The position numbers were made by a program, and so were the translations under genes. 64,000 nucleotides of DNA from Verrucomicrobiaceae bacterium (GTDB taxonomy: Bacteria > Verrucomicrobiota > Verrucomicrobiia > Verrucomicrobiales > Akkermansiaceae): contig JAIXWR010000035.1 of the NCBI GenBank assembly GCA_027491155.1, positions 186,001 to 250,000 on the forward strand, written 5' to 3'. Of the stretch, positions 55,216 through 64,000 are shown piece by piece. Each line of letters starts with the position of its first letter. Position 1 is the first letter of the stretch. The notes beneath the pieces were generated by a model, which was given only the letters and a program-made list of their open reading frames with translations, was not told the DNA's origin and ran no database searches.

Positions 55216-56193
55216 TCAATCCGCCGTCTTCCCGTTCTTCTCCCAGCGGTCTTCGGGTGCCAGCACCTTCTTCGCCCCTTCGCCGTTCAGCCATTTCCGG
55301 GCCTCCGGCCGGGCCTTGAGTTCCGCATCCCAGAAGGCCGTGCTCAGCGCGAGGATGGCCCGGTGGTAACGGGTCGGCCGCGGAGCCCGACCCTCCCGCT
55401 GCCCGAAATCCATGTGCGTGGCCTTGTCGAAGACCACCTGCCACGCCGGGGCCTCTTTCAAATGCGGAAACACCTTCAGCCGGTCGGCCGGCGTCGTGTT
55501 GCCGATCGGACTGTCGTCCAGCGTCCCGGTCATCAGCAGGCAGGGGATCTTCACCGTCGCGAATGCCGCCGCCGCATCCCCGCGCGCCGGCGGACTCGGG
55601 CTCATCATCACCGCCGCGTCGACCCGCGGATCCCGCAGCGAAATCCGCCCCGCGCTTTGCCCGGCCATCACCTGGGTCGTCTGCGCCCCGAAGGAATGCC
55701 CCGACATGCCGACCTTCTCCAGATCCATCCGGCCGTGGAGCACATGGCCCTTATCCACGTTCCACTTCGCCAGCGCGTCGAGCACCGCCGGCACATCCTG
55801 GGTGCGGTCGATGTAGTTCTTCGCCGACGCCGCCTGGCGCATCGCCGTCATCCGCTCGAGCGCCGCCGCCTCCTTCCACACGCTTTCGTCGCTGCCCGGA
55901 TGCTGCATGAAAACCACCACGTAGCCACGCTTCGCCCAGTGCTCGCCGAGATACGGATTGTTGTCCCGCGATCCGCCGAGCCCGTGGGAGAAAAGAACCA
56001 CCGGCACCGGCTTCTTGTCCGCCGGCAGATAGACCCGCAGCGGGATCGTCCGTCCGCGCGCCGCGTCCTGCACCTCGAAGGTCTTCGACTCCACCGCCAC
56101 CTCCGCCACCTTGAGCGGGTCGTAAGCCTCCTTGGCCGTCGCGCCGCCCACCCACAAACCGGCGACGATCAGTCCCGTCTGGAAAATTCTCAT
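55216..56193 (-). CDS. Secreted alpha/beta hydrolase (dienelactone hydrolase / PAF-acetylhydrolase-like)
   Basis: 325 aa from ATG 56193, which precedes the signal peptide FQTGLIVAGLWVGGATA. It is an alpha/beta hydrolase: oxyanion strand PVPVVLFSHGLGGSRDNNPY, nucleophile elbow GMSGHSFGAQTTQ (Ser in GHSFG), an acid candidate in MTGTLDDSPIGN, and a late His in KATHMDFGQREG. The insert with TRTQD-like repeats typical of platelet-activating-factor acetylhydrolase relatives is visible as NYIDRTQDVPAVLDAL. The substrate is an ester of unknown type. It is 47 bp downstream of the next gene on the same strand and may be co-transcribed with it. Confidence 0.85.
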   Translation of the reverse strand: MRIFQTGLIVAGLWVGGATAKEAYDPLKVAEVAVESKTFEVQDAARGRTIPLRVYLPADKKPVPVVLFSHGLGGSRDNNPYLGEHWAKRGYVVVFMQHPGSDESVWKEAAALERMTAMRQAASAKNYIDRTQDVPAVLDALAKWNVDKGHVLHGRMDLEKVGMSGHSFGAQTTQVMAGQSAGRISLRDPRVDAAVMMSPSPPARGDAAAAFATVKIPCLLMTGTLDDSPIGNTTPADRLKVFPHLKEAPAWQVVFDKATHMDFGQREGRAPRPTRYHRAILALSTAFWDAELKARPEARKWLNGEGAKKVLAPEDRWEKNGKTAD

Positions 56194-56240
56194 GCAGCCC
56201 GGAACCCCGCGACCCCGGGCCCGGTTGCGCCACGTCTGCA

Positions 56241-58001
56241 TCAGAAGCACTGAGTGATCACGCGCGTCTCGCCGTTTGCGGGGGAATGGAACACGTAAGC
56301 CTCCCCCGAATCCCCGATCTCGATCAGATCGTAGCACCCGAATTGCGCGACGAATTCCATCCGGCGCCCCTCCCCGTCGTCCGGCGTGCAGTCCCCCTGA
56401 ATCCACGACGGTGCCCCGCCCACCTTCGTCCCCGGCGTGGCGAACATGAAGTAGGATTTCTCCCACGAGTTCTCGAAAGCCGGCCAGCGCGCCGCCTCAC
56501 GGTTGAATGCCTCCCGGTCCACCCGGGCGTCCTCGTAGTCGAGGTCGTAAAAGGCCGGTCCCGAGTAAACCTCGTCGGCATCTTCCAGGCACGACGCAAG
56601 CAAGGTCCGCGCACCGGCACGATCCATCCACTGCGGGTGCCACCACGATCCTTCGAGGTTGTCGTCCGAACAGGTGAACATCACGAGCGAGCTGCCGGGC
56701 AGCTTGAGCCCTTGCGGATGTCGCCGCAGGTCGAGATGAACCAGGCGGTCGCACGGCTTCCCGCACTCCGGGCAGGCAGGTCTCGGAATGGTGGACGCGG
56801 GCTGAAACGACATGGCGAACGTGCGCAAGGGACTCTTCGGCGGTTGCGGATCGAGGCTGAAACGCAAGCTCTTGATCGCGTCGGGAAGACCGGGCGACAC
56901 CACTTCCGCGAACCGTTCGAACCAAATTTCCCGCGCTTTTACGCTTTCCTTTGCCGAGCCGCTTGCCAGTTCGTAGCGACCGATGACCGGAAGGTCCTTG
57001 TGATCCTGCACGATGCGATACTTCTGCTCATGACCACGGTTGATCGCGGCTTCCAGGACGATGCAGTCATCCGCGTCCCGGACCGGGAATCGGGAAAGAA
57101 GCTCTTCCCTGGACGCCTCATTGCCTCCCCCGCCCATCATCCCCCGAATTTCCAGAGTCTGATCCACAAAGTTCTCCCAAGCGTTCTCCGGAGTTGCCCC
57201 AAGGTCCTGCTCCCAGAACTCTCTCTCATTACCCATCTCGATCACCCGCCACGGAGCCGGTATCGTCGGGTGTCGTGGAAGCATCAAGGTCCCCGACCGA
57301 CCGGTCTTTTCTTCGGGCAAGGACAAAGCCTGCTTCACCCCCTCGCAACGGACGGTCACATGGCCGCGTGGATCGAGGGCATCCCACTCGAAAGCGGCGA
57401 TCTGCCAGTTGAGCAGTCGATCCGGATTGAAGGCCCTCGCCGGATTCCAAACTTGCGGATCCAGCCTGAGCTTGCCGGGATCGCGGCTTCCTTCCAGCAG
57501 GGCAACCGCCAGTTGGACGACCACCGCTTCGAGCGTCGTCGCCTTGGAAAAGTCCACCTGCAAGGGGCTCCCCACGAGTGCCAGCTTGAAACGTCTTCCC
57601 CTCAGGCTCTCCATCACCTCGGCATTCTCCAGCCCTTTCGGCAGTCCGAACACGAGCCAGGCATCTCCTGCCTCGCCTGCACGCTCCCGGATCGTCAGCG
57701 GAGGAACCACCATCACCTCGAGGGTGCTCATCGTCACCAGCGCCGTCTGCAACCGGCCTTGCAAGTCCTGACCCCGAAATGCGGCGGTAAACTGAGGAAG
57801 CGTCCGTTCGAGTTCCTCAAACCCGGCTCCCGGCGGAGGGATCTCGACCCCGGCCGACTGCATGTCCTTCTCGAGCTGGCCCCACTCCTCCGCTCCCGAG
57901 TCTTCGAAGATCGCCGAGATCCCCTTCGACCTCCTGATTTCATCCAGTCGCTTGCGGAATTCCGCCGCCAATTCCAACCGCACCTTCACATCCGCCTTCA
58001 T
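56241..58001 (-). CDS. Protein with C-terminal DUF1963/YwqG-like domain
   Basis: 586 aa from ATG 58001. The N-terminal half (KADVKVRLELAAEFRKRLDE and AFRGQDLQGRLQTALVTMST) is not recognised. The C-terminal part resembles DUF1963/YwqG: CPECGKPCDRLVHLDL, DEVYSGPAFYDLDYEDARVD, GGAPSWIQGDCTPDDGEGRR and a final EAYVFHSPANGETRVITQCF. The GG-x-PSWIQ motif is characteristic of that family, whose reaction is unknown. Three nearby cysteines could bind zinc. No signal peptide or helix, so cytoplasmic. The 275-bp gap upstream (58002-58276) holds no gene I can support. Confidence 0.7.
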   Translation of the reverse strand: MKADVKVRLELAAEFRKRLDEIRRSKGISAIFEDSGAEEWGQLEKDMQSAGVEIPPPGAGFEELERTLPQFTAAFRGQDLQGRLQTALVTMSTLEVMVVPPLTIRERAGEAGDAWLVFGLPKGLENAEVMESLRGRRFKLALVGSPLQVDFSKATTLEAVVVQLAVALLEGSRDPGKLRLDPQVWNPARAFNPDRLLNWQIAAFEWDALDPRGHVTVRCEGVKQALSLPEEKTGRSGTLMLPRHPTIPAPWRVIEMGNEREFWEQDLGATPENAWENFVDQTLEIRGMMGGGGNEASREELLSRFPVRDADDCIVLEAAINRGHEQKYRIVQDHKDLPVIGRYELASGSAKESVKAREIWFERFAEVVSPGLPDAIKSLRFSLDPQPPKSPLRTFAMSFQPASTIPRPACPECGKPCDRLVHLDLRRHPQGLKLPGSSLVMFTCSDDNLEGSWWHPQWMDRAGARTLLASCLEDADEVYSGPAFYDLDYEDARVDREAFNREAARWPAFENSWEKSYFMFATPGTKVGGAPSWIQGDCTPDDGEGRRMEFVAQFGCYDLIEIGDSGEAYVFHSPANGETRVITQCF

Positions 58002-58276
58002 CACGGCAAATCTAGGGATCGCCCATCCGTCGTCACGCCGGGAATCCTTCAAAACTCCCGTTCTTGAGTCGCGATGCGATCTTTGGATCTTCACGCATGT
58101 CCCGATTCCCGGCACCGGGGACCTTGCCTGGGATCGGGGGATTGATGGTCGGTTAGGATGGGATGCGGGATCCCCTTGAAGATCAGCGGGAAGAACGGGG
58201 CCTACCGTGTTCGGGCGGGCGGGCTTCGCTTATCAACAAGGTGCCGGTTCCGGTTCGCAGGCGATGGCGCTCCCGG

Positions 58277-59380
58277 TCACCCGCGCGCCCGGATTCCTGC
58301 CGACGCAGGGCTCGGCGTCCTCACCCGGCCGATCGTCCCGCCGGGAACGAACTCGGCCCGGATCAACAGCTGCCTGCGGTCGTCCTTTCCCAGCGCGATT
58401 CGGTCCGCCCATTGCGCGACACGCCGGACCAAAGGGGTGTTGTTCCAGCGGATATGGGCCACCGTGGGAATTCGCCAGACGAAGGTCGGATCGGGATCCG
58501 TGCAGACAAGCGAAAGGTCTCTTGGCACCTGGATTCCCCGCGCCGCGAGGAACTGCTGCACCGCGCCGAACAGAATCCCTTCCTGGACGATCAGAGCGGT
58601 GGGGGCCGTCCGGTGGAAGAGCGATTGAAGGCACCGGTGGAAACCTTCCCGCGTGTTCTCCCACGACGGACAATGATACTCGCCGGTCTCGATGCCCTCA
58701 GCCTCCATCGCGTCCAGGAAGGCCTTTACCGAAAGGCTCGGGACCGGTTGGCGATGTTCGGTCCTCGCCAGCATGACGATCTTGCGGTGCCCCTGTTCCA
58801 CCAGCAACCGCACCGCCGCCTCGTAGGCACGGGTCTTGTCCGGCGCGCCGCCGGCAACCTGCAGCCTCCTGAAGCGTCCGAACATCGAGAACACGGGGAT
58901 CCCCGCGGCGGAGAACCATTCGAGCACCTCCCTTGATGCGGCGAACGCCAGCCAGGCATCCGCCGGTTGACGCTCGACCACGGCCGCGAGCTTCCGGGTA
59001 TCCATCCCGATGTCCAACAGCATCCGCCTCGCCACGAAGCTCACATGCCTTGCCTCTTGCAGGAGGTGGCGGATATCGAGGAAGAAATCGCTCCGCAGGT
59101 CGGACTCGTCGTACATCAGGATGCCGATGCGCAGCGAACGCGTTGACGCACCCGCCGTCCCTTCCGCGATCCGCCGCGCCCGGCGCGCGCCCTGGCTTTG
59201 CAGCAGGCCCTCGCGCTCCAGCAATGAGAGCGCCGCCTCGACTGTCTTGTGGTTCACCCGGAGTTCACCCGCCAGCGCCAGCACGCCGGGCATCTCATCA
59301 TGCCAGACCCCTGCCGCCAAAGCTTCTCTCAGATGCTCGGCCACCTGCTCCACCGCGGATCGGATCCTTAACTTGCGCAT
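58277..59380 (-). CDS. GntR-type winged-helix regulator with LacI-like sensor domain (second copy)
   Basis: 367 aa from ATG 59380, the first Met before the helix-turn-helix. The winged helix at about residues 5-70 has LAGELRVNHKTVEAALSLLE and REGLLQSQGARRARRI. From about residue 85 it has a LacI-type sensor: LRIGILMYDESDLRSDFFLD, VRLLVEQGHRKIVMLARTEH, TALIVQEGILFGAVQQFLAA and IQVPRDLSLVCTDPDPTF. The architecture equals that of the regulator at 20188-21270, so the two are probably paralogues. It is divergent from the large secreted protein at 59574, its likely target. The TGGTCGG operator is not found in this 193-bp gap, so it should recognise another site. Confidence 0.87.
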   Translation of the reverse strand: MRKLRIRSAVEQVAEHLREALAAGVWHDEMPGVLALAGELRVNHKTVEAALSLLEREGLLQSQGARRARRIAEGTAGASTRSLRIGILMYDESDLRSDFFLDIRHLLQEARHVSFVARRMLLDIGMDTRKLAAVVERQPADAWLAFAASREVLEWFSAAGIPVFSMFGRFRRLQVAGGAPDKTRAYEAAVRLLVEQGHRKIVMLARTEHRQPVPSLSVKAFLDAMEAEGIETGEYHCPSWENTREGFHRCLQSLFHRTAPTALIVQEGILFGAVQQFLAARGIQVPRDLSLVCTDPDPTFVWRIPTVAHIRWNNTPLVRRVAQWADRIALGKDDRRQLLIRAEFVPGGTIGRVRTPSPASAGIRARG

Positions 59381-59573
59381 GCATCTTCTATACCCCGTCA
59401 GGGGACAGGAGTCGAAACAGAATTCCCTTTCGCACGTGACCGACGGCGTTAGTTCTGGCGGCGCGAGCCCCTCTGCCCAGCTTCCGGACAGGCGAGAGAG
59501 GGTTCCTTGATCGAACGGAAAACCGAACGCTCCTGAAACCTTCCAAGGAAACCAAAACGAATCATCGAAAACC

Positions 59574-62231
59574 ATGAAGGCAAACGTTCCATCGAAGAAT
59601 ATCCTGAGTCGCCTACTGATCGGCTCGGTCCTCGGCTTCGGGTCTGCCGCGGTCACCGCCCACGCGGCCAGCCTCTCCGTGGATTTCCAGGCGACCATCG
59701 CCTCCGAGGAAAACCCGAACCCGGCGTACATCGGTGAGGCGCGCTACTACCACGTCTCGGTCAACGCGGCCAACCCCGGCACCGGATCCTACGCCGCCAC
59801 CATCGTCGGCACCAACAACCAGGCGCCCGCCTTGGTCCGGAACTTCGATGGACCCGTCCTCGCCTACAAGTTCGCGGGCGGCGCGGACAACAACATCAAC
59901 GCCGTCGCCCAACAAGGCGGCACCCTGGGGGGTGGCATCATCACCTTCACCACCACTGACACGTCATTCGACGGCTTCGGCATGCAGCAGGCGAAGCTCT
60001 GGACATCGACCAATCCCGGCAATGAAATCAGGGTGACGGGAACGTCCCCCTACGCCATTTACGGTGCGACGGCCAATACCAACGCCACCGGCGGCTGGCG
60101 GTCCCTGAGCGGAGCCACGGGCTCCGTCGACGTCTCCGCGATCCCGGCCGGATCGGTCCATGTCTACTATGGGGACTTCAACGCGAAACCCACGCTCAGC
60201 GTCGTGATGCGGGACACGGCCCCGGTCGATCCCGCTCCCGACATCACGATCGCCAACGCCCACCTCAACGACGACACGGCCAACCGCAGCGAATACTACC
60301 TGGCGGAGCTCGATTTCGTGACGGACGGGGTCTATGACAAGATCGAGTTCGTGTGGACCGCGGGTGCCGGCAATGGCCGCGGGCTTGCCGCCGTGGTGAC
60401 CGGGGCGGTGGCGGATGCCGTTGCTCCGACGCTCGATCCCGCCAACATCGTGGCGAACAACCCCGGACCGATCTCCAGCGTGACACCGCTGGCCTTTTCG
60501 CTGACCCACAGCGAGTTCATGGATCACACCTCGATCGGCACCGATGACTTCGAACTCCTCGGCACTGCCGGCGCGACCATCACCGGCGTGCTTCATTTGG
60601 GCAGGGTCACCACGGTCAACGTCCTCCCGACCATCGGGACGAGCGGCACGATCCAGCTCCAGGTGAAAGCCGGGGCGACCATCGCAGACCTCGCGGGCAA
60701 TCCGCTCGACACGACTGCGGCGATCACCGATCCCGACACGGTCACGGTCGCCGACGTCGTCGCGCCGACGGTCACCTCGATCAAGGGCCCTTCCGTCAGC
60801 GGGACGATCTACGCCACTCCGACGATCACCTACACCGTGACCTTCAGCGAGTTCGTCAATCCGGTGAACGCCGGCAACTTCACGAATGCCGGGACCGCTC
60901 CTTTCACAATTGGCACGGTGACACAAGTCAGCGGCGGAGCCCCCGCCCCGAGTGTTTACAACGTCCAGGTCATTCCGTCGGGAGCTGGCACCGTCCAACT
61001 GCAGGTTCAGGGAACGGTCGGGGATCCATCCCTCAATCCCCTCGCGGCTCCGGTGACGGACACCGTGGTTTACACCCTGGACACGGGCGCGGAGCCGGCA
61101 CGGGAGACCGTCACGCTCGATGCTTCCGCCACTTCGAATGCCACCACGACCACCCATGATCTCGTTTTCGATGCCACCGCCTCGGACAAGCTGGTGGTGA
61201 TCGTGACCGGTGAAAACGGCAACCCGGGTAGCCTGGCCGGGAAGGTCAACAGCCTGACCTATGATGGAGTTGCGATGACCAAGGCGGTGGGTCGGCTCCC
61301 GATCGGAAGCGCGCCCTCGGCGGGATTTGATCAGACCTACAATGACATCTGGTATCTCGACGGTCCCGCCGCGGCCACCGCATCCGCAAACGTGAATGAC
61401 CCGAATTCGGGTGTGCCCGGCAACATCAGGGCCAGCCTCGACTCCCGCGGGGTCATTACCGCCATCCGGCTTTCGGGCACCGCTCCCGGCGTCGGTGCGA
61501 CGGCAATCTCGGCGCAAGAGATCAAGACCGTATCGGTGCTCGCCGCAACATCAGGGGGCATGGTGCTCGCCTCGCTCGGCATGGGTGGCGACGGTAACAC
61601 GGCCAACACCGCGAGCGTCAATACGACCCCTGCTCCGGCCGAGTTGACCGCGGTCAACCAAGGTAGCACCTGGAACGGCCACGTGACGTCCCGGACATCG
61701 GTGGCCGCGCCCGGTTTCATCAGTTCCACCTTCACGGGCGGTTCCACGATTGGCACCCACACGATCGCGGCCGAGTTTCCGGGCGCGCTGGTCGGCGGGG
61801 GCAGTCCCTACGCCTCCTGGACGGGCGGACCGTTCTCCGGAACGCTCACCAATCCGTCGGCATCGCTCGACTTCGACAACGGCGGGCTCGCGACCGGCAT
61901 CGAGTGGGTGGTCGGCGGGGATCCGACCCTCGGTAGCGACGACGCCGGCAAGGCACCGACCTTCAACAACAGCGACCCGGGCAACTTCGTGTTCACCTAC
62001 CGTCGCCGCGATGCCGCCAACACGGACACGAACACCACCATCGCCGCCCAATACGGCACCAACCTGAGCGGCTGGACCACCGCTACCCACGGTGTGAACG
62101 GCGTGACGATCAACGACACCGCGGTTCCGGAGCCCGGATTCCGCACGGTGGTGGTGACGATTCCCAAATCGCTCGCTGGACCCGGCGGCAAGCTTTTCGC
62201 CCGCCTCAAGGTGGACGTGACGATCCCGTAG
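59574..62231 (+). CDS. Large secreted Ig-like protein with Verrucomicrobial C-terminal domain
   Basis: 885 aa with signal peptide SRLLIGSVLGFGSAAVTAHA. The N-terminal third is a beta-rich domain (SLSVDFQATIASEENPNPAY). Residues about 285-500 hold two Ig-like/SbsA-type domains with the family wording VSGTIYATPTITYTVTFSEF and GTIQLQVKAGATIADLAGNP. A further beta domain (YDGVAMTKAVGRLPIG) and Ser/Gly/Thr-rich linker follow. The last 100 residues (IEWVVGGDPTLG, FTYRRRD, QYGTNLSGWTTATHG and FARLKVDVTIP) match the C-terminus of the beta-helix protein at 16426-20091. It is probably a surface protein, divergent from the second regulator and followed by a strong terminator. Confidence 0.83.
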   Translation: MKANVPSKNILSRLLIGSVLGFGSAAVTAHAASLSVDFQATIASEENPNPAYIGEARYYHVSVNAANPGTGSYAATIVGTNNQAPALVRNFDGPVLAYKFAGGADNNINAVAQQGGTLGGGIITFTTTDTSFDGFGMQQAKLWTSTNPGNEIRVTGTSPYAIYGATANTNATGGWRSLSGATGSVDVSAIPAGSVHVYYGDFNAKPTLSVVMRDTAPVDPAPDITIANAHLNDDTANRSEYYLAELDFVTDGVYDKIEFVWTAGAGNGRGLAAVVTGAVADAVAPTLDPANIVANNPGPISSVTPLAFSLTHSEFMDHTSIGTDDFELLGTAGATITGVLHLGRVTTVNVLPTIGTSGTIQLQVKAGATIADLAGNPLDTTAAITDPDTVTVADVVAPTVTSIKGPSVSGTIYATPTITYTVTFSEFVNPVNAGNFTNAGTAPFTIGTVTQVSGGAPAPSVYNVQVIPSGAGTVQLQVQGTVGDPSLNPLAAPVTDTVVYTLDTGAEPARETVTLDASATSNATTTTHDLVFDATASDKLVVIVTGENGNPGSLAGKVNSLTYDGVAMTKAVGRLPIGSAPSAGFDQTYNDIWYLDGPAAATASANVNDPNSGVPGNIRASLDSRGVITAIRLSGTAPGVGATAISAQEIKTVSVLAATSGGMVLASLGMGGDGNTANTASVNTTPAPAELTAVNQGSTWNGHVTSRTSVAAPGFISSTFTGGSTIGTHTIAAEFPGALVGGGSPYASWTGGPFSGTLTNPSASLDFDNGGLATGIEWVVGGDPTLGSDDAGKAPTFNNSDPGNFVFTYRRRDAANTDTNTTIAAQYGTNLSGWTTATHGVNGVTINDTAVPEPGFRTVVVTIPKSLAGPGGKLFARLKVDVTIP

Positions 62232-62273
62232 CCACTCGGGCGCGCTCGGCGGAACGCCGGGATCCAACATTCC

Positions 62274-62308
62274 AAGCGGCCTCCCCGGTAGCGGGGGGCC
62301 GCTTTTTT
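62274..62308 (+). terminator. Rho-independent terminator after the Ig-like protein
   Basis: AAGCGGCC (62274-62281) pairs with GGCCGCTT (62297-62304), with an inner CCCC/GGGG pairing, followed by a T-run. It starts 43 bp after the stop codon. Confidence 0.92.
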
Positions 62309-62402
62309 CTCGCAACCCACCTTGGCACGACCGGCCCGACTTCCTTGGGTATTGGCCGTCGTGTTGCGTTTGCCGAGGTCCGGCGACGCCCGGAACAATC
62401 CC

Positions 62403-62426
62403 ATCATCGAATCGCGATACGATGAT
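62403..62426. promoter_or_regulatory. Perfect dyad upstream of the split metH
   Basis: ATCATCG-N10-CGATGAT is a perfect 7-bp inverted repeat 42 bp before the ATG of the homocysteine-methyltransferase gene; its spacer holds the self-complementary ATCGCGAT. I see no cobalamin or SAM riboswitch consensus in 62309-62467, so a protein operator is more likely. Confidence 0.5.
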
Positions 62427-62467
62427 TTGATCCTTGCGAACGCCTCCCCGCTTCCTAGCCTTCCGGC

Positions 62468-63565
62468 ATGTCGAGACCCGACCCCACCGCAGAACTCCAG
62501 AAAGCCCTCCGAAAGCGCATTCTCGTGCTCGACGGCGCAATGGGCACCACCATCCGCACCTACGGCTTGGCGGAGCAGGACGCCCGCGGCAGCCGCTTCG
62601 CGGACTCGAAAAAGGACCTGCTGAACAACGGCGACATCCTCTCGATTACCCGCCCGGACGTCATCGGCGACATCCACAAGCGCTTCTACCAAGCCGGCTC
62701 CGACATCTGCGAAACCAACACCTTCTCCGCAACCTCCATCGCCCAGAGCGAGTTCTTCGTCGACGATCCCCGCGAGCACGGCGGCATCAAGGACCCGGAG
62801 TTCTTCCAGAAGATCATCGACAGCACGGCACTCCGCGACCTCGCCTGGGAGCTCAACGTCGAGTCCTCCCGCCTCTGCCGCAAATGGGCCGACGACATCG
62901 GCAGCGACACCGGCATCAAGCGCTACGTCGCCGGCGCAATCGGACCGCTCACCGTCTCGCTCAGCACCTCGCCCGATGCCAACGACGCCGGCTTCCGCAC
63001 CGTGACCTTCGACCAGGTGAAGGAGGATTACACCCGCCAGGTCCGCGCGCTGATCGAAGGCGGCTGCGACATCCTGATGGTCGAGACCATCTTCGACGCC
63101 CTCAACGCCAAGGCCGCGCTGGTTGCCATCCAGGAGGTCTTCGACACCGACAAGGTCCGCCTCCCGATCATCGTCAGCGCGGCGGTCGGCCGCGGCGGTG
63201 AAACGATGATCTCGGCGCAAAAAGTGGAGGCGCTGTGGAACGCCGTCGCCCACGTCAACCCGCTCGCTGTCGGCCTCAACTGCTCGCTCGGTCCGGACCT
63301 GATGAAGCCGCACCTTGAGGAGCTTGCCAAGGTCGCCGCGTCCAACATTTCCTGCTACCCGAACGCCGGCCTGCCCAACCCGCTCGCGCCCACCGGCTTC
63401 GATCTCGAACCGCCCGACATGAACGCCTACATGAAGGAATTCGCCCTCGACGGCCTGCTCAACCTCGCCGGCGGCTGCTGCGGCAACACCCCCGAACACG
63501 TCGCCGCCATCGCAGAAGCGGTCAAGGGGGTGAAACCGCGTGAGGTGCCAAAGGTTGAGGATTGA
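62468..63565 (+). CDS. metH: Methionine synthase, homocysteine-binding module as a separate protein
   Basis: 365 aa containing only the first domain of cobalamin-dependent methionine synthase. The barrel starts RILVLDGAMGTTIRTYGL, then CETNTFSATSIAQSEF, and the zinc ligands are intact: C272 in GLNCSLGP and C337-C338 in GGCCGNTPEH. This domain binds and activates homocysteine. The frame ends at TGA right after the domain (KVED) instead of running into the pterin domain as in the usual 1200-aa MetH. The pterin-binding module is encoded by the next gene, 159 bp downstream. The two together should give a functional enzyme. A perfect dyad precedes the gene. Confidence 0.93.
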   Translation: MSRPDPTAELQKALRKRILVLDGAMGTTIRTYGLAEQDARGSRFADSKKDLLNNGDILSITRPDVIGDIHKRFYQAGSDICETNTFSATSIAQSEFFVDDPREHGGIKDPEFFQKIIDSTALRDLAWELNVESSRLCRKWADDIGSDTGIKRYVAGAIGPLTVSLSTSPDANDAGFRTVTFDQVKEDYTRQVRALIEGGCDILMVETIFDALNAKAALVAIQEVFDTDKVRLPIIVSAAVGRGGETMISAQKVEALWNAVAHVNPLAVGLNCSLGPDLMKPHLEELAKVAASNISCYPNAGLPNPLAPTGFDLEPPDMNAYMKEFALDGLLNLAGGCCGNTPEHVAAIAEAVKGVKPREVPKVED

Positions 63566-63680
63566 ACGAACCGCAACCCACCTTCCCAGTCGCCGGGATA
63601 AAACCGCTCGTCCACCCGATCTCGTCCGAATAATCCTCCTCCGCGTTCACCTCCACGACCTCCGCGCCTCCGCAGCCTGC

Positions 63681-63704
63681 CCTTCGTAGCTTCAGCGAAG
63701 AAGG
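63681..63704. repeat. REP-like hairpin between the metH halves
   Basis: CCTTCG-N9-CGAAGAAGG forms an imperfect hairpin in the 159-bp gap between the two metH modules, in pyrimidine-rich sequence 21 bp before the next ATG. It is a dispersed-repeat type unlike the 15619 element. Confidence 0.45.
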
Positions 63705-63724
63705 GTTCGTTCCTTCCACCAGCC

Positions 63725-64000
63725 ATGTCCACGATTCCCCGCGTCCTCCGTCTCTCAGGCTCCGAAGCCTACAACCACACGCCGGACAAGAATTTCCTGA
63801 TGATCGGCGAGCGCACCAACGTCGCCGGCTCGCCGAAATTCGCCAAGCTGGTCCGCGAAGGCAACCTCGACGAGGCCCTCGAAATCGCCCGCCAGCAGGT
63901 CGAGAGCGGCGCCAACGTGATCGACATCTGCTTCGACGACGGCCTGATCGACGGCAAGGCAATGATGGCCCGCTTCCTCCAGCTCGTGCAAAGCGAGCCG
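63725..64000 (+). CDS. metH: Methionine synthase, pterin-binding and downstream modules (truncated by window edge)
   Basis: A reading frame opens at ATG 63725 and is still open at base 64000 (92 codons seen). It begins with the linker and pterin-binding domain of MetH: RVLRLSGSEAYN, then FLMIGERTNVAGSPKFAKLV, ARQQVESGANVIDICFDDGL and MMARFLQLVQSEP. IGERTNV and GANVIDI are hallmarks of the methyltetrahydrofolate-binding barrel. Cobalamin-binding and reactivation domains should follow beyond the window. It is the second half of the split methionine synthase with the gene at 62468. Its own ATG and a long spacer show that it is a separate cistron, not a frameshift remnant. Confidence 0.88.
   Translation, partial: MSTIPRVLRLSGSEAYNHTPDKNFLMIGERTNVAGSPKFAKLVREGNLDEALEIARQQVESGANVIDICFDDGLIDGKAMMARFLQLVQSEP

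Noticed and set aside
62309-62467. Possible cobalamin or SAM riboswitch before metH
   Set aside because: No B12 box or SAM-type core is visible; the only structure is the ATCATCG dyad.

Overview
The window is high-G+C bacterial DNA that most resembles a Verrucomicrobiota genome (Verrucomicrobiaceae/Akkermansiaceae-like; inferred from gene content only). The markers are PEP-CTERM sorted proteins, very long autotransporter-type beta-helix (PATR) proteins, several exo-sialidases, PVC-type haem-binding dehydrogenase proteins, a DUF1080 protein, and frequent GTG/TTG starts with few Shine-Dalgarno sites.

Layout. 1-1.5 kb: the 3' part of an OLD-like ATPase/TOPRIM gene. 1.5-22.5 kb: a locus that looks dedicated to sialylated, O-acetylated glycans. 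It holds a GH20 hexosaminidase fused to a GH33 sialidase, a sialate O-acetylesterase, a 1602-aa protein joining two SGNH esterases, a LamG domain and a sialidase, a third stand-alone sialidase, two giant beta-helix surface proteins, a small PEP-CTERM protein, a DUF218 protein and a GntR-type regulator. Four copies of a 19-bp dyad (consensus TGGTCGG-N5-CCGACCA) lie in its promoter regions, including that of the regulator, so I read the locus as one regulon. No sialic acid transporter or nan catabolic gene is present. 22.5-23.4 kb: non-coding DNA with two paralogous candidate small RNAs rich in C6 loops, each ending in a terminator hairpin, separated by a tandem array of 43-bp palindromic repeats. 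23.4-25.0 kb: rpsM-rpsK-rpsD. 25.1-32.3 kb: a DUF1080 protein, then a MoxR/DUF58/BatA-like/VWA operon. 32.3-36.2 kb: a sulfatase-glycosidase pair and an outer-membrane beta-barrel. 36.3-47.8 kb: a zinc-ribbon membrane protein, a DUF6797-like cytochrome c protein, a PI-PLC-like phosphodiesterase, ComM, an FG-GAP repeat protein and MiaA. 47.9-62.2 kb: a PVC haem protein, EcsC, a coiled-coil membrane protein, a lipase-like hydrolase, a DUF1963-like protein, a second GntR/LacI-type regulator and a large secreted Ig-like protein. 62.4-64 kb: a methionine synthase split into separate homocysteine-binding and pterin-binding genes; the second runs off the window.

The most interesting things are the operator-linked sialoglycan regulon with its fused enzymes, and the twin C6-loop RNAs immediately downstream of it. 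Function calls rest on motifs read by eye; no database search was possible.
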